From: an uncultured Bacilli bacterium
GTDB taxonomy: Bacteria; Bacillota_I; Bacilli_A; RF39; UBA660
Direction of reading: 5' to 3'
DNA length: 38,298 bases
Assembly: GCA_944350315.1 (NCBI GenBank)
Contig: CALVON010000044.1
Span: 1-38,298 of the forward strand
Below are positions 1 to 7,560 of the stretch, in pieces. The notes below the pieces were generated by a model. The model was not told where the DNA came from, did no database searches, and was given only the letters and a program-made list of their open reading frames with translations. Position 1 is the first letter of the stretch. The number at the start of each line of letters is the position of its first letter. The translations under genes were made by a program, and so were the position numbers.

Positions 1-2
1 GT

Positions 3-104
3 AAATTAGACTTAACTGAAGAAGAAATGACTGACGCTTTTGGTAATGTTTTTACTGGACAAGTTTGTTACACTAATGGCAAAGATTTTTCTTATAGTGA
101 GTAA
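3..104 (+). CDS. C-terminal tail of an unidentified protein (5' end outside the window)
   Basis: An open frame runs in from the left edge and stops at TAA 102-104, giving 33 residues that end in ...CYTNGKDFSYSE. It lies 18 bp upstream of a prepilin-like gene on the same strand, so it probably belongs to the same operon and may be another pilin-like protein. Nothing in the visible tail identifies it. Confidence 0.5.
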   Translation, partial: KLDLTEEEMTDAFGNVFTGQVCYTNGKDFSYSE

Positions 105-122
105 CATGAAAGGATTGGTAGT

Positions 123-650
123 ATGAATAATAAAGGTTTTATGATGGCAGAAGTTGTTGTAGTGTCGGCAATTGTTTTAGTAGCTATAACTGGATTATAT
201 ATAAGTTATAATAAGATATATAGTATTTATAATGCGAGAATAGATTACTACGATGTTACCACATTATATCGTCTAGGTTATTACCGAGATATATTAATAG
301 AAAATGATAAAATTGAAGAAGTTTTAGAAACTGCCAATAATCAAAAAGTTGTTGATATATATAATTCAAGTAATGAAAATGTTATATTTCAATTACCACC
401 AACTGAAACTTCTGAATATACAACTGATACTGTTTTTTTATTAAAAAAGGATAAATTTGGAATTGATGCTTTTAACAATAAAGAAATAAATCAAACATTT
501 AAAGATTATATTACCTTTTTATCAGATTCAACTACAATTAATTCAAATTATTTAATGATAATGGAAAGATGTAATACAAATAGTGATAGCAGTAAAAATA
601 TAGACGACTGCAGTTATGCCTATTTAGAAATATATGACGGAAATGAATAG
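123..650 (+). CDS. Prepilin-like protein with type IV (class III) leader
   Basis: 175 residues. The N-terminus MNNKGFMMAEVVVV carries a short basic leader ending in Gly, then F-M-M-A-E, so Glu is at +5 of the mature protein, followed by about 20 hydrophobic residues. This is the prepilin peptidase recognition pattern of type IV pilins and of ComG/T2SS pseudopilins. The rest is acidic and polar and would lie outside the membrane. An AAAGGA ribosome site at 109-114 supports the start. The stop is next to the ribosome site of a second prepilin-like gene, so the two are co-transcribed. By family knowledge it would be cleaved and methylated by a prepilin peptidase and assembled into a (pseudo)pilus; peptidase and ATPase genes are not in the window. 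Which pilin subtype it is cannot be told. Confidence 0.75.
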   Translation: MNNKGFMMAEVVVVSAIVLVAITGLYISYNKIYSIYNARIDYYDVTTLYRLGYYRDILIENDKIEEVLETANNQKVVDIYNSSNENVIFQLPPTETSEYTTDTVFLLKKDKFGIDAFNNKEINQTFKDYITFLSDSTTINSNYLMIMERCNTNSDSSKNIDDCSYAYLEIYDGNE

Positions 651-660
651 GAGAAATAGT

Positions 661-1530
661 ATGATAAAAAATAACAAAGGATATATGTTAGTAGAAATAA
701 TCTTAGCATCTGCCATAGCTTTTGGGATAGCTTATTTTATTATTGATTTGACAATTAAATTAAAAAATAAAAATGATGATTTAATGGTTGAAACTTTAAT
801 GAATACTGATAAAACCATCATTACCAATAAATTGATGACATATATGATCGAAGAAAATGAAAATTTTTCTTGTAGTAATTTATTAAATGAAGGAAATACT
901 ATTATATATAATGGTGAAGTTGTAGATGTTGTAAATGACTATGCGACCATTGATTCTATTGATTGTAGTAATACAGTGGGTAAAATAAGTATAAAAATTC
1001 CTACAACAGTAGTACAAATGAAAGATCAAAATTTTGATATTGTCGTAGACTATAAATATAAAATAGGTGATATGACACCGCCAACATGTAGTTTAAGCGT
1101 TGGGAGTAATAATGTTATAACAGCGAATTATAGTGATAACGATGATGGGAGTGGAATAGCATATTATGGATGGGATAAAAATTATGAAGGAGAAAATAGT
1201 AATAGTAAATCAATTACCAATACGGGAGAATATGTTTTTTATGTAACTGATAAAGCCGGTAATTCAGCAAGTTGCAAAAGAACTATAATTAATACAACTT
1301 ATACCGTAGTATCGTCAACCCCAATATATGTTCCATACTGTAATTATACCTGCTATCGTTTCGGTTCTACATACTATACTCTTTCAAATATTAGATGGTG
1401 TGCAAATCCATATCCATCACAATGCACACAATCAGCATCATGGTATGCTCAAGAAGGAAGCAATAATACTTATGGATATGTCTGTCAAAGTGGCTATACA
1501 AAATTAAATAATACTTATTGCTACAAGTAG
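661..1530 (+). CDS. Prepilin-like protein with Ig-like domain and Cys-rich C-terminus
   Basis: 289 residues from ATG 661, chosen because AGGAG at 649-653 sits 7 bp upstream; an in-frame ATG at 634 overlaps the previous gene and lacks such a site. The N-terminus MIKNNKGYMLVEIILASAIA is a class III leader (Gly, then Y-M-L-V-E with Glu at +5) with a hydrophobic helix. After a roughly 110-residue pilin-like region comes an Ig-like segment of the kind starting TPPTCSLS and ending YVFYVTDKAGNSASC, seen in surface proteins of Bacillota. The last 80 residues are rich in Cys, Tyr, Ser and Asn (several CxxxC-like pairs), suggesting disulfides outside the cell. Likely a minor or tip pilin displaying an adhesive domain; that role is inference. 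Confidence 0.72.
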   Translation: MIKNNKGYMLVEIILASAIAFGIAYFIIDLTIKLKNKNDDLMVETLMNTDKTIITNKLMTYMIEENENFSCSNLLNEGNTIIYNGEVVDVVNDYATIDSIDCSNTVGKISIKIPTTVVQMKDQNFDIVVDYKYKIGDMTPPTCSLSVGSNNVITANYSDNDDGSGIAYYGWDKNYEGENSNSKSITNTGEYVFYVTDKAGNSASCKRTIINTTYTVVSSTPIYVPYCNYTCYRFGSTYYTLSNIRWCANPYPSQCTQSASWYAQEGSNNTYGYVCQSGYTKLNNTYCYK

Positions 1531-1542
1531 GAAAGGAAAATA

Positions 1543-2070
1543 ATGGATAATAAGAAATATAAAATAATATTAATTATATTAGTCATAATAACAATTATTT
1601 TGTCTGGATGTTTAATATATGTTAAATTATTACATGATAAAGATTTTCAAGATAATAACAAAGAGATGAATAATAATAACTATATATTGAGTGATTATGA
1701 AAATACTCAAATATTAAATAATCTTATTGGAGATTGGGGCATATGTGATAAAACATCATGCCATGGATTAGAAATAATAAAGAAAGAAAATGCCTATTAT
1801 TATACATTTTATATGCCTTGGTCTGGTGGCTTTAGGCAAGCTAAAATAATAAGTAATTTAAAAAAAGTAGGAAATAATAAATATGAGATAGTCGGGTATT
1901 ATGAACCAACAACCGCTGATAGTATATTTGGAGAACAAGAAGCTAAAGAAGAAACAATAACAATAAATATAGATAAGATAAATTCAAATATTATAATAGT
2001 AAATAGTAATAATGTATATGAAAAGATAACAGGAGATAGAGAAGATTTTTATCAAGCTAAATTAAATTAA
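1543..2070 (+). CDS. Putative lipoprotein of unknown function
   Basis: 175 residues. The N-terminus MDNKKYKIILIILVIITIIL is followed by SGC: a basic start, a hydrophobic stretch and an LSGC lipobox, so signal peptidase II processing and lipid anchoring are plausible, though hydrophobicity continues a little past the Cys and a plain membrane anchor is possible. The exposed part contains Leu-Ile-Gly-Asp-Trp-Gly and alternating beta-like segments that recall lipocalin-like stress proteins, but I see no diagnostic motif. AGGAAAGG directly upstream serves as ribosome site. It is 12 bp after the pilin gene, so it is probably the last gene of that operon, closed by the terminator at 2070-2105. Confidence 0.6.
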   Translation: MDNKKYKIILIILVIITIILSGCLIYVKLLHDKDFQDNNKEMNNNNYILSDYENTQILNNLIGDWGICDKTSCHGLEIIKKENAYYYTFYMPWSGGFRQAKIISNLKKVGNNKYEIVGYYEPTTADSIFGEQEAKEETITINIDKINSNIIIVNSNNVYEKITGDREDFYQAKLN

Positions 2071-2105
2071 AAAATGAAAGTATAACAATACTCTCATTTT
2101 TTATT
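2070..2105. terminator. Bidirectional rho-independent terminator between the pilin operon and rodA
   Basis: Inverted repeat AAAAATGAAAGTA / TACTCTCATTTTT with a short loop, A-rich on the left and T-rich on the right. It sits between two convergent genes and can serve both. Confidence 0.75.
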
Positions 2106-2122
2106 ATTTATATAGCAAGTTA

Positions 2123-3262
2123 TTAGTTTTTATTAGTCCATCTAAGACTTTCATTAGATATATTAAAAATCATCCCTAGAAGTAACATATAAGAAAGTAA
2201 TGAAGAACCACCATATGATATAAATGGTAAAGTAATACCCATTATTGGTAAGAGACCAATAGTCATTGAAATATTATATATTTGTTGAAATATTAATACA
2301 CCAATAATTCCTCCAATAGCGTATTTATCAGCATCATTAGTAGTTCTACTAGCATATCCAATCAATGTAAAGTCAAAAAATATTATCACTATTATTAGAA
2401 ACATTGCTCCCATAAATCCAGTATTTGAAGCAAAAACAGCAAATATAAAATCAGTTTGCATCTCTGGAAAATATATTGGTGTTTGATTTATCCCGTGCCC
2501 TAGTATTCCAGAAGAGCCAATTGCAATCATAGAATTATTTAATTGAAAACCACTAGAAGAAGACCAGTTTGTAATTCTATCCATTCTATAGAAAAAAGAA
2601 GTTCCAAAAATATCAATAAATAAATCTTGATTAAAATAATAAATACCTAAAAATATACCAAGAAATATTATAAACAGGCTAATTGATATAATAAACCACC
2701 TAGCTCTAATTCCACCAATAAATAACATTACAAAACTAATAATTAAATACATAATAACAGCTCCAGTATCTGGTTCAATAAATGTCAAAAATGATGGTAT
2801 TGCTATAATAATTAATACTTTTATAATAAATTTAAATTCATCTGATGCACTAGGATATTTATTATTTTCATTAAAATCATTAATCATTCTTGCTAAAACA
2901 ATAATTAAAAATATTTTCATAAATTCACTTGGCTGTAGCGTTCCTAAAAATGGAATTTTAAACCAACAAGTTGCGTTATTGACTGTGATTCCAAAAAATA
3001 AAACTAATATCAATGATAAAACTCCAATAATATAAAAAATATAAGCATTATTATATAAAAATTTATTTCCTAAAATCATTGACATATATGCAAGTGTTAT
3101 TCCTACTAAATACCAAACGATTTGTTTTAAGTACAAATTGCTAAATTCTTCAGAAAGTAAATCTTTAGTGGAAAATATTGAAATTACACTAATTATAAAG
3201 AAAATAAATATGGGTATTAATATTCCTAGTTCAACTTTAAATTTAGAAATATTTTTCAACAT
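2123..3262 (-). CDS. rodA: SEDS peptidoglycan glycosyltransferase, RodA/FtsW/SpoVE family
   Basis: 379 residues with about ten membrane segments. Family landmarks are QPSEFMKI near residue 130, FIEPDTGA near 160, the TDFIFAVFASNTGF block holding the catalytic Asp of SEDS polymerases, and the C-terminal GITLPFISYGGSS signature. SEDS proteins polymerise lipid II into glycan strands with a class B PBP; RodA acts in elongation, FtsW in division and SpoVE in sporulation. The short termini and stand-alone position favour RodA, but the subfamily is not certain. No PBP gene is adjacent. AGGAAGTGAT precedes the ATG. It is transcribed alone and convergently with the pilin operon. Confidence 0.88.
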   Translation of the reverse strand: MLKNISKFKVELGILIPIFIFFIISVISIFSTKDLLSEEFSNLYLKQIVWYLVGITLAYMSMILGNKFLYNNAYIFYIIGVLSLILVLFFGITVNNATCWFKIPFLGTLQPSEFMKIFLIIVLARMINDFNENNKYPSASDEFKFIIKVLIIIAIPSFLTFIEPDTGAVIMYLIISFVMLFIGGIRARWFIISISLFIIFLGIFLGIYYFNQDLFIDIFGTSFFYRMDRITNWSSSSGFQLNNSMIAIGSSGILGHGINQTPIYFPEMQTDFIFAVFASNTGFMGAMFLIIVIIFFDFTLIGYASRTTNDADKYAIGGIIGVLIFQQIYNISMTIGLLPIMGITLPFISYGGSSLLSYMLLLGMIFNISNESLRWTNKN

Positions 3263-3360
3263 ATCACTTCCTATCTTCGTATTTATATTTTAACACACAT
3301 ACTTAATATTTTATACTAAAAAAAATACATTTTTCATATATTTATTTAGGAGGACTTTTT

Positions 3361-3657
3361 ATGGAAGAAAAACCAAAATTATATCAACATAAAGAAAAAA
3401 AAGAATTTAAAAATAATCGCCAAGTATACTATAGTATGGATAAAGAATATACAAATATTATATGGAATAGTAATGATATTAGAAAAAAAATAAACAATAT
3501 TATTAATTCTCCGTCATTCATATATAGAACAGAAGTAAATATTGTTATTGGAAATGAAACAATAGTTAGAAAAATAATAGGAATTTATAATAATAATTTA
3601 GTAACTATTGACAATGAACACATTCCAATTGATAGTATTAAAGACATCTATAAATAA
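3361..3657 (+). CDS. Small protein of unknown function
   Basis: 98 residues, Lys/Asn/Ile-rich, no membrane segment or signal peptide. A perfect AGGAGG at 3348-3353, 7 bp before the ATG, supports it as a real gene. The N-terminal 35 residues are charged and probably flexible; the C-terminal half (about 55-98) alternates hydrophobic residues as in a small beta-barrel (VNIVIGNETIVRKIIGIY..., then VTIDNEHIPIDSIKDI). That layout vaguely recalls YolD-like or SH3-like small domains, but the match is too weak to name it. It is probably monocistronic: divergent from rodA, followed by a hairpin over its stop and by a separate promoter for the next gene. Confidence 0.6.
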   Translation: MEEKPKLYQHKEKKEFKNNRQVYYSMDKEYTNIIWNSNDIRKKINNIINSPSFIYRTEVNIVIGNETIVRKIIGIYNNNLVTIDNEHIPIDSIKDIYK

Positions 3658-3667
3658 ATAGGTGTCT
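3642..3667 (+). terminator. Hairpin overlapping the stop of the small gene; possible terminator
   Basis: AGACATCTAT pairs with ATAGGTGTCT (10 bp, one G-U) around a 6-nt AT loop. No T-tract follows, so it may be a weak terminator or a 3' stabilising hairpin. Confidence 0.4.
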
Positions 3668-3703
3668 ATTATAGGTAAATGATGTAAAAAAAATGACAAG
3701 CTA

Positions 3704-3732
3704 TTGAAACAAATTATATGTTTTGATATAAT
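3704..3732 (+). promoter_or_regulatory. Sigma-A promoter for the large surface protein gene
   Basis: TTGAAA at 3704-3709, 17-bp spacer, TATAAT at 3727-3732. Transcription would begin near 3739, leaving a leader of only about 20 nt before the start codon. Confidence 0.8.
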
Positions 3733-3757
3733 TTAAATATAAGAGTAGGTGATAAAA

Positions 3758-6427
3758 TTGAATAATGTAAATAATGAATATATTGATGGAGACTATAAAA
3801 ATGGAACAGCCACCGATGGTAGAACATGGGTAGAATGTGGCGATGGATATTATGTATCAGATGACACATATGATTTTTATGTTCCTAAAAATTGTAGTCC
3901 AGATACCCCAACTGTTATTTATCGTCATGGTTCTGGCGGTTTCGTTGAAGACCAAAGCAAAGTTATGAACTACTTAGAAAATAACAGCCTTGATGCAGTG
4001 GTTGTTATACCTAAAGGCATTGGAAGTTATCAAGATAATTATGAGTCAAGGAACAATTATTTGTATAATGATGTAATACCCGAAATACATCAAAATGAAG
4101 GGATAGAAAATTCAAATATTTCAGAAGTAAATTATAGTAATTCATATGCATCTGGAATGCAAGGAATGCTAACAAATATAGAAGAAAATAATGCTCAATC
4201 ACAAATATACATTTCCATTGACGGCAAAATAGGAAACTCTGATAGCTATGGACTGCAGCAATTAAATAATTTAAGTGATAGTGATATTGCTTTATTAAAA
4301 CAAAGCGGAACTCAAATAATTGCCTTTGAAAGAGCATCAGAAATAAATGACCCTAATCTGACAAGCACTTTAAAAAGGCTTTCAGAAGCAGGCGTGGAGG
4401 TTATGGTAATTACAGGATCAGAAGATCACGGTGAAGAAAGAGATAATGCAATAGCTAATGGTGCGTTTCTTTTAGCAACGGGGGATACGTCGTGTCTTAA
4501 GAACTTTAGTACCGAAAATGGTTTTTCAATATATAGAATGCAAGAAAATGGTCAGTATACAAACCTTACAATAGAGCAAGCCACTACAATAATTAATAAC
4601 AACCTTAGTAGTTCCAATGCGGATAATTCCATAATATCAGTAGAATATCAATTTATAAATTCGTATATGGATAAATTGAAAACTGCTATTAAAGATACTA
4701 ATATCTTAAGTGTTGGAAATATAACAACTTCAACGAATGGTTCAGCGACTTTATTATCAGCAGTAAATGCATTTAATAGTTATTCAAATAATAGTGCACA
4801 GTTTTTAAGTTCATTAAGTGTTTTGCAAAATAACGTTTTAGTAATAGCTCAATCATATGCAAATCTTGATAGTGAATTAGCAGGAACTATAGATTCAAAT
4901 ATAATTAATAGTATTAATAGTATAGATTTATCAAGTGTAAATAAATTTTTTGATACTCCTTTAGCTATTGATATATCAAATAGTGATGGTAATATACTAA
5001 TAAGCAGAGAAACTTTAAGCAATTTTACATCAGAAAGTAATCTTTTAATAAGTACACTTTTAACAGATATTTCTGATACAAAAGAAATAAAGAGTATTAT
5101 TGACTCATTTACAAGCGAATCAACAACAAAATTACAAGGTGAAGAGTGGGATATAATTAGAAATAAATGTAATGAATTTAGTGAGTTGTGTGATAAAAAA
5201 ATAAATTATGCCCAGTCTTTAATAGACGGAATAACTGATGCTTGTAAAAAATTGCTTGACTATTTAGAAGATTATGACGAATTGGATACCTCAAAAATAG
5301 ATGATTTTGAAAAAGAAAAACAATCTACTATAGAATCTATTAAAAGTTTAAATGAAAGAATTGCATTATTAAAATCAGAAGAAGGAACTTTTCCAATAAT
5401 GGATGCACAAGGAAGGGTAATTGGTTCATATACTATAGATAATAGTGACTTGATAGCTGCGTGTGAAGAACAAATTAGAATATGTGAAAAAATACAAGCA
5501 GAATTAGAAAGGGTTCTTAACAAGTTATATGGACTATCAGGAATAGATAATTCAACATCTGATATTATAACAAATACTGAAAATGAAAATAAAACAGAAA
5601 ATATTAATCAAGATATTCTATCAGGTACATCTAGCGGTAGTAGCGGTGTTGCTTCAATGCCTAATTATGAAACAGATGTTGGAGATACTGAAATAACAAA
5701 TAACATACAACAAAATAATCAAAATAAAAATGACACCACAGAAAGTAACAATAGCGCCTCATCAAATAATACTATTTTATCAAACGACAATACCTCATCT
5801 AGTAGCAGCAATAACAATGTCTCATCGGATAATAATACCCCATCTAATGAAAATAATGATAATCAAGTAAGTAGTAGTGGTAATAATGCTTCAACAAGTG
5901 ATGACAGTAATAATGTTGTCTCATCAAATAATAATATTTTATCAAACAGTGATACTTCATCTAGTAGTAGCAATAACAATGCCTCATCAGATAATAATAC
6001 CACATCTAATGAAAATAATGATAATCAGACAAGTAATAGTGATAATGATACTTCATCTAGTAATAATAATAACAATGCTGCATCAAACAGCAATATATCC
6101 TCAACTAGTGATAAGGAGGATAATACTTTATCAGGAGAAAATAATATAGAGACAGATACAGCAACTGAAGAAAGTAATCAATCAGAAAATGTTACTACAC
6201 CACCGACTCAAGATGAAAACAAAACAGAAAGTAATATCAATCAAAATACAACAATTACTCCAAGTGTCTCAAATGAAAAATCGAATGGTGTAAAATCTAC
6301 TATACTAAAAGTAGTAGGAGGTATTGGTGTTGCTGCTGGGGCAGTTGGTGGAGCGATTGGTATTAAGAAGAAGATGGATAAAAATAATCAAATAGATGAA
6401 GAAGAAAATAATAAAAATGAAGAATAA
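3758..6427 (+). CDS. Large C-terminally anchored protein with hydrolase-like head and Ser/Asn-rich stalk
   Basis: 889 residues. I place the start at TTG 3758, because AGGTGAT at 3747-3753 lies just upstream; a GTG at 3749 lies inside that site. There is no N-terminal signal peptide. Residues about 35-270 resemble an alpha/beta-hydrolase: TPTVIYRHGSGG after a strand, SNS129YASG as possible nucleophile elbow, and SEDH224GE as possible catalytic His. About 290-640 is mainly helical, with a coiled-coil-like stretch near 505-545. About 650-800 is almost pure Ser/Asn/Asp with a 54-residue duplication. A Gly/Ala/Val-rich hydrophobic segment near 849-870 is followed by KKK and an acidic tail. The order suggests a membrane-anchored surface protein exported by an unusual route. 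Function is unknown; the esterase idea is weak because the elbow lacks the usual Gly residues. Confidence 0.65.
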   Translation: MNNVNNEYIDGDYKNGTATDGRTWVECGDGYYVSDDTYDFYVPKNCSPDTPTVIYRHGSGGFVEDQSKVMNYLENNSLDAVVVIPKGIGSYQDNYESRNNYLYNDVIPEIHQNEGIENSNISEVNYSNSYASGMQGMLTNIEENNAQSQIYISIDGKIGNSDSYGLQQLNNLSDSDIALLKQSGTQIIAFERASEINDPNLTSTLKRLSEAGVEVMVITGSEDHGEERDNAIANGAFLLATGDTSCLKNFSTENGFSIYRMQENGQYTNLTIEQATTIINNNLSSSNADNSIISVEYQFINSYMDKLKTAIKDTNILSVGNITTSTNGSATLLSAVNAFNSYSNNSAQFLSSLSVLQNNVLVIAQSYANLDSELAGTIDSNIINSINSIDLSSVNKFFDTPLAIDISNSDGNILISRETLSNFTSESNLLISTLLTDISDTKEIKSIIDSFTSESTTKLQGEEWDIIRNKCNEFSELCDKKINYAQSLIDGITDACKKLLDYLEDYDELDTSKIDDFEKEKQSTIESIKSLNERIALLKSEEGTFPIMDAQGRVIGSYTIDNSDLIAACEEQIRICEKIQAELERVLNKLYGLSGIDNSTSDIITNTENENKTENINQDILSGTSSGSSGVASMPNYETDVGDTEITNNIQQNNQNKNDTTESNNSASSNNTILSNDNTSSSSSNNNVSSDNNTPSNENNDNQVSSSGNNASTSDDSNNVVSSNNNILSNSDTSSSSSNNNASSDNNTTSNENNDNQTSNSDNDTSSSNNNNNAASNSNISSTSDKEDNTLSGENNIETDTATEESNQSENVTTPPTQDENKTESNINQNTTITPSVSNEKSNGVKSTILKVVGGIGVAAGAVGGAIGIKKKMDKNNQIDEEENNKNEE
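5759..6076 (+). repeat. Imperfect tandem duplication, 162-bp period, in the Ser/Asn stalk
   Basis: TCATCAAATA recurs at 5759 and 5921, followed in both copies by a similar series (TTTTATCAAAC, CTCATCT/TTCATCT AGTAG, AGCAATAACAAT, GATAATAATACC, ATCTAATGAAAATAATGATAATCA). The offset is 162 bp, or 54 codons, so the reading frame is kept. The copies differ mainly by point changes. Confidence 0.8.
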
Positions 6428-6429
6428 TA

Positions 6430-6460
6430 AAAAGAACAACAATTTTGTTGCTCTTTTCAC
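6430..6460. terminator. Rho-independent terminator after the large surface protein gene
   Basis: AAAAGAACAACAA / TTGTTGCTCTTTT with a 2-nt loop and one mismatch, T-rich at the 3' side. The convergent gene stops at 6460, so it can work in both directions. Confidence 0.8.
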
Positions 6461-6810
6461 TATTCTGTTTTTTTTAAATTAATGCCAATCATTGAACCAA
6501 CAACACTACTAAAAACAAATAACAAATACATAATCATTATTTTTAAATTAATACCCGTGTGAAAAATAATTTTAATTATTGTAACAAATATTAAATAAAT
6601 AGATGAAAATTTTAATCCTTGAATATAACCTTTTTCTTTTATTCCTCTTCCTAAAATAATACTACTTATAAATAAGGAAATAATTGGTATGATAATTTTA
6701 AAAACATTGATAGGAAGAATTACGAAATAATTAATAGTTGATAAAATAGCTGTTAAAATAATTATCAAAGATAATAAAATTCCATATGATATTAAATACT
6801 TTTTAATCAT
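6460..6810 (-). CDS. TIGR04086-like four-helix membrane protein
   Basis: 116 residues with four hydrophobic segments (about 8-30, 36-55, 65-86, 91-110) and a KEKGYIQGLKFSSIYL loop between helices two and three. Size, helix layout and the GRGIKEKGYIQGL pattern fit the TIGR04086 (YrzE-like) membrane family, whose function is unknown. AGGTGAT lies just before the ATG. It is divergent from the DUF421 gene, with about 70 bp between them. Confidence 0.65.
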   Translation of the reverse strand: MIKKYLISYGILLSLIIILTAILSTINYFVILPINVFKIIIPIISLFISSIILGRGIKEKGYIQGLKFSSIYLIFVTIIKIIFHTGINLKIMIMYLLFVFSSVVGSMIGINLKKTE

Positions 6811-6882
6811 TAAATCACCTAATAATATTTATGTTTTTGTATATTTAATTATTACCGGTTAATAATATAAATGGTGAATAAA

Positions 6883-7530
6883 ATGGAATATATAAAAGTT
6901 ATTGTTAGAATGAGCTTTTTTTATTTTTTTATTATATTAATATATCGACTAATGGGAAAAAGAGAAGTAGGACAATTAGGAATCGTTGATTTAATTGTTT
7001 CAATTTTAATAGCAGAGTTAGTAGCTATTTCCGTTGAAGATATAAACAAAAGCATCTTTGCTTCGTTAATACCTATTATATCCTTAGTTGCTTTGCAAAT
7101 GATTTTATCATATACATCCTTAAAAAGTCCTAAATTAAGAGAAATGCTAGATGGTAGTCCCGTATTTATCATTAAAAATGGTAAAGTAAATTATAATGAA
7201 ATGATTCGTCAAAAATACAATCTTGATGATTTACTTACACAATTAAGAGAAAAAGGATACCGTAATATTGAAGATATAGAATATGCAATTCTAGAAAATA
7301 ATGGTACATTATCGGTTTTTAGCTATCAAAATAAAGCCAACTCTCCATTACCAATGCCGATTATTTTAGATGGAAAAATTCAATATGAAACATTAAAAGA
7401 AATGAATAAAGATGAAACTTTTATAAATAAAATTTTAAAAAATAAAAATTTATATTTAGAAGATATTTTTTATGCTTTTTATAAAGATAAAAATGTTTTT
7501 ATTATAAAATATTGTGATTTGTCAAAATAA
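6883..7530 (+). CDS. DUF421 (YetF/YcaP-like) membrane protein
   Basis: 215 residues from ATG 6883, preferred over ATG 6871 because GGTGA at 6873-6877 lies 5 bp upstream. Three hydrophobic segments occupy the first 80 residues, including the family block YRLMGKREVGQLGIVDLIVSI-like sequence. The soluble part has LDGSPVFIIKNGKVNYNEM and DLLTQLREKGYRNIEDIEYA, both typical of DUF421. Members sit in the membrane with a cytosolic or cortical C-terminal domain and appear in spore-forming and non-spore-forming Bacillota; a biochemical role is not established. It ends in a hairpin shared with the convergent RNase J gene. Confidence 0.85.
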   Translation: MEYIKVIVRMSFFYFFIILIYRLMGKREVGQLGIVDLIVSILIAELVAISVEDINKSIFASLIPIISLVALQMILSYTSLKSPKLREMLDGSPVFIIKNGKVNYNEMIRQKYNLDDLLTQLREKGYRNIEDIEYAILENNGTLSVFSYQNKANSPLPMPIILDGKIQYETLKEMNKDETFINKILKNKNLYLEDIFYAFYKDKNVFIIKYCDLSK

Positions 7531-7560
7531 AAAGATAACTTATTTATAAGCTATCTTTGT
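7531..7560. terminator. Bidirectional terminator between the DUF421 and RNase J genes
   Basis: AAAGATAACTTAT / ATAAGCTATCTTT with a 2-nt loop. The right arm includes the stop codon of the RNase J gene on the other strand. Confidence 0.7.

Noticed and set aside
4011-4337. Minus-strand open frame inside the large surface protein gene
   Set aside because: Lies fully in a well-supported gene, has no ribosome site and codes for a low-complexity sequence without domains.
5730-6110. CRISPR-like appearance of repeated segments
   Set aside because: Repeats are codon-phased, differ from one another and encode the Ser/Asn stalk; there are no constant spacers and no cas genes.
5877-6149. Second plus-strand frame across the Ser/Asn repeats
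   Set aside because: A shadow created by the repetitive codons; its translation is a Met/Ile/His-rich repeat without a ribosome site.
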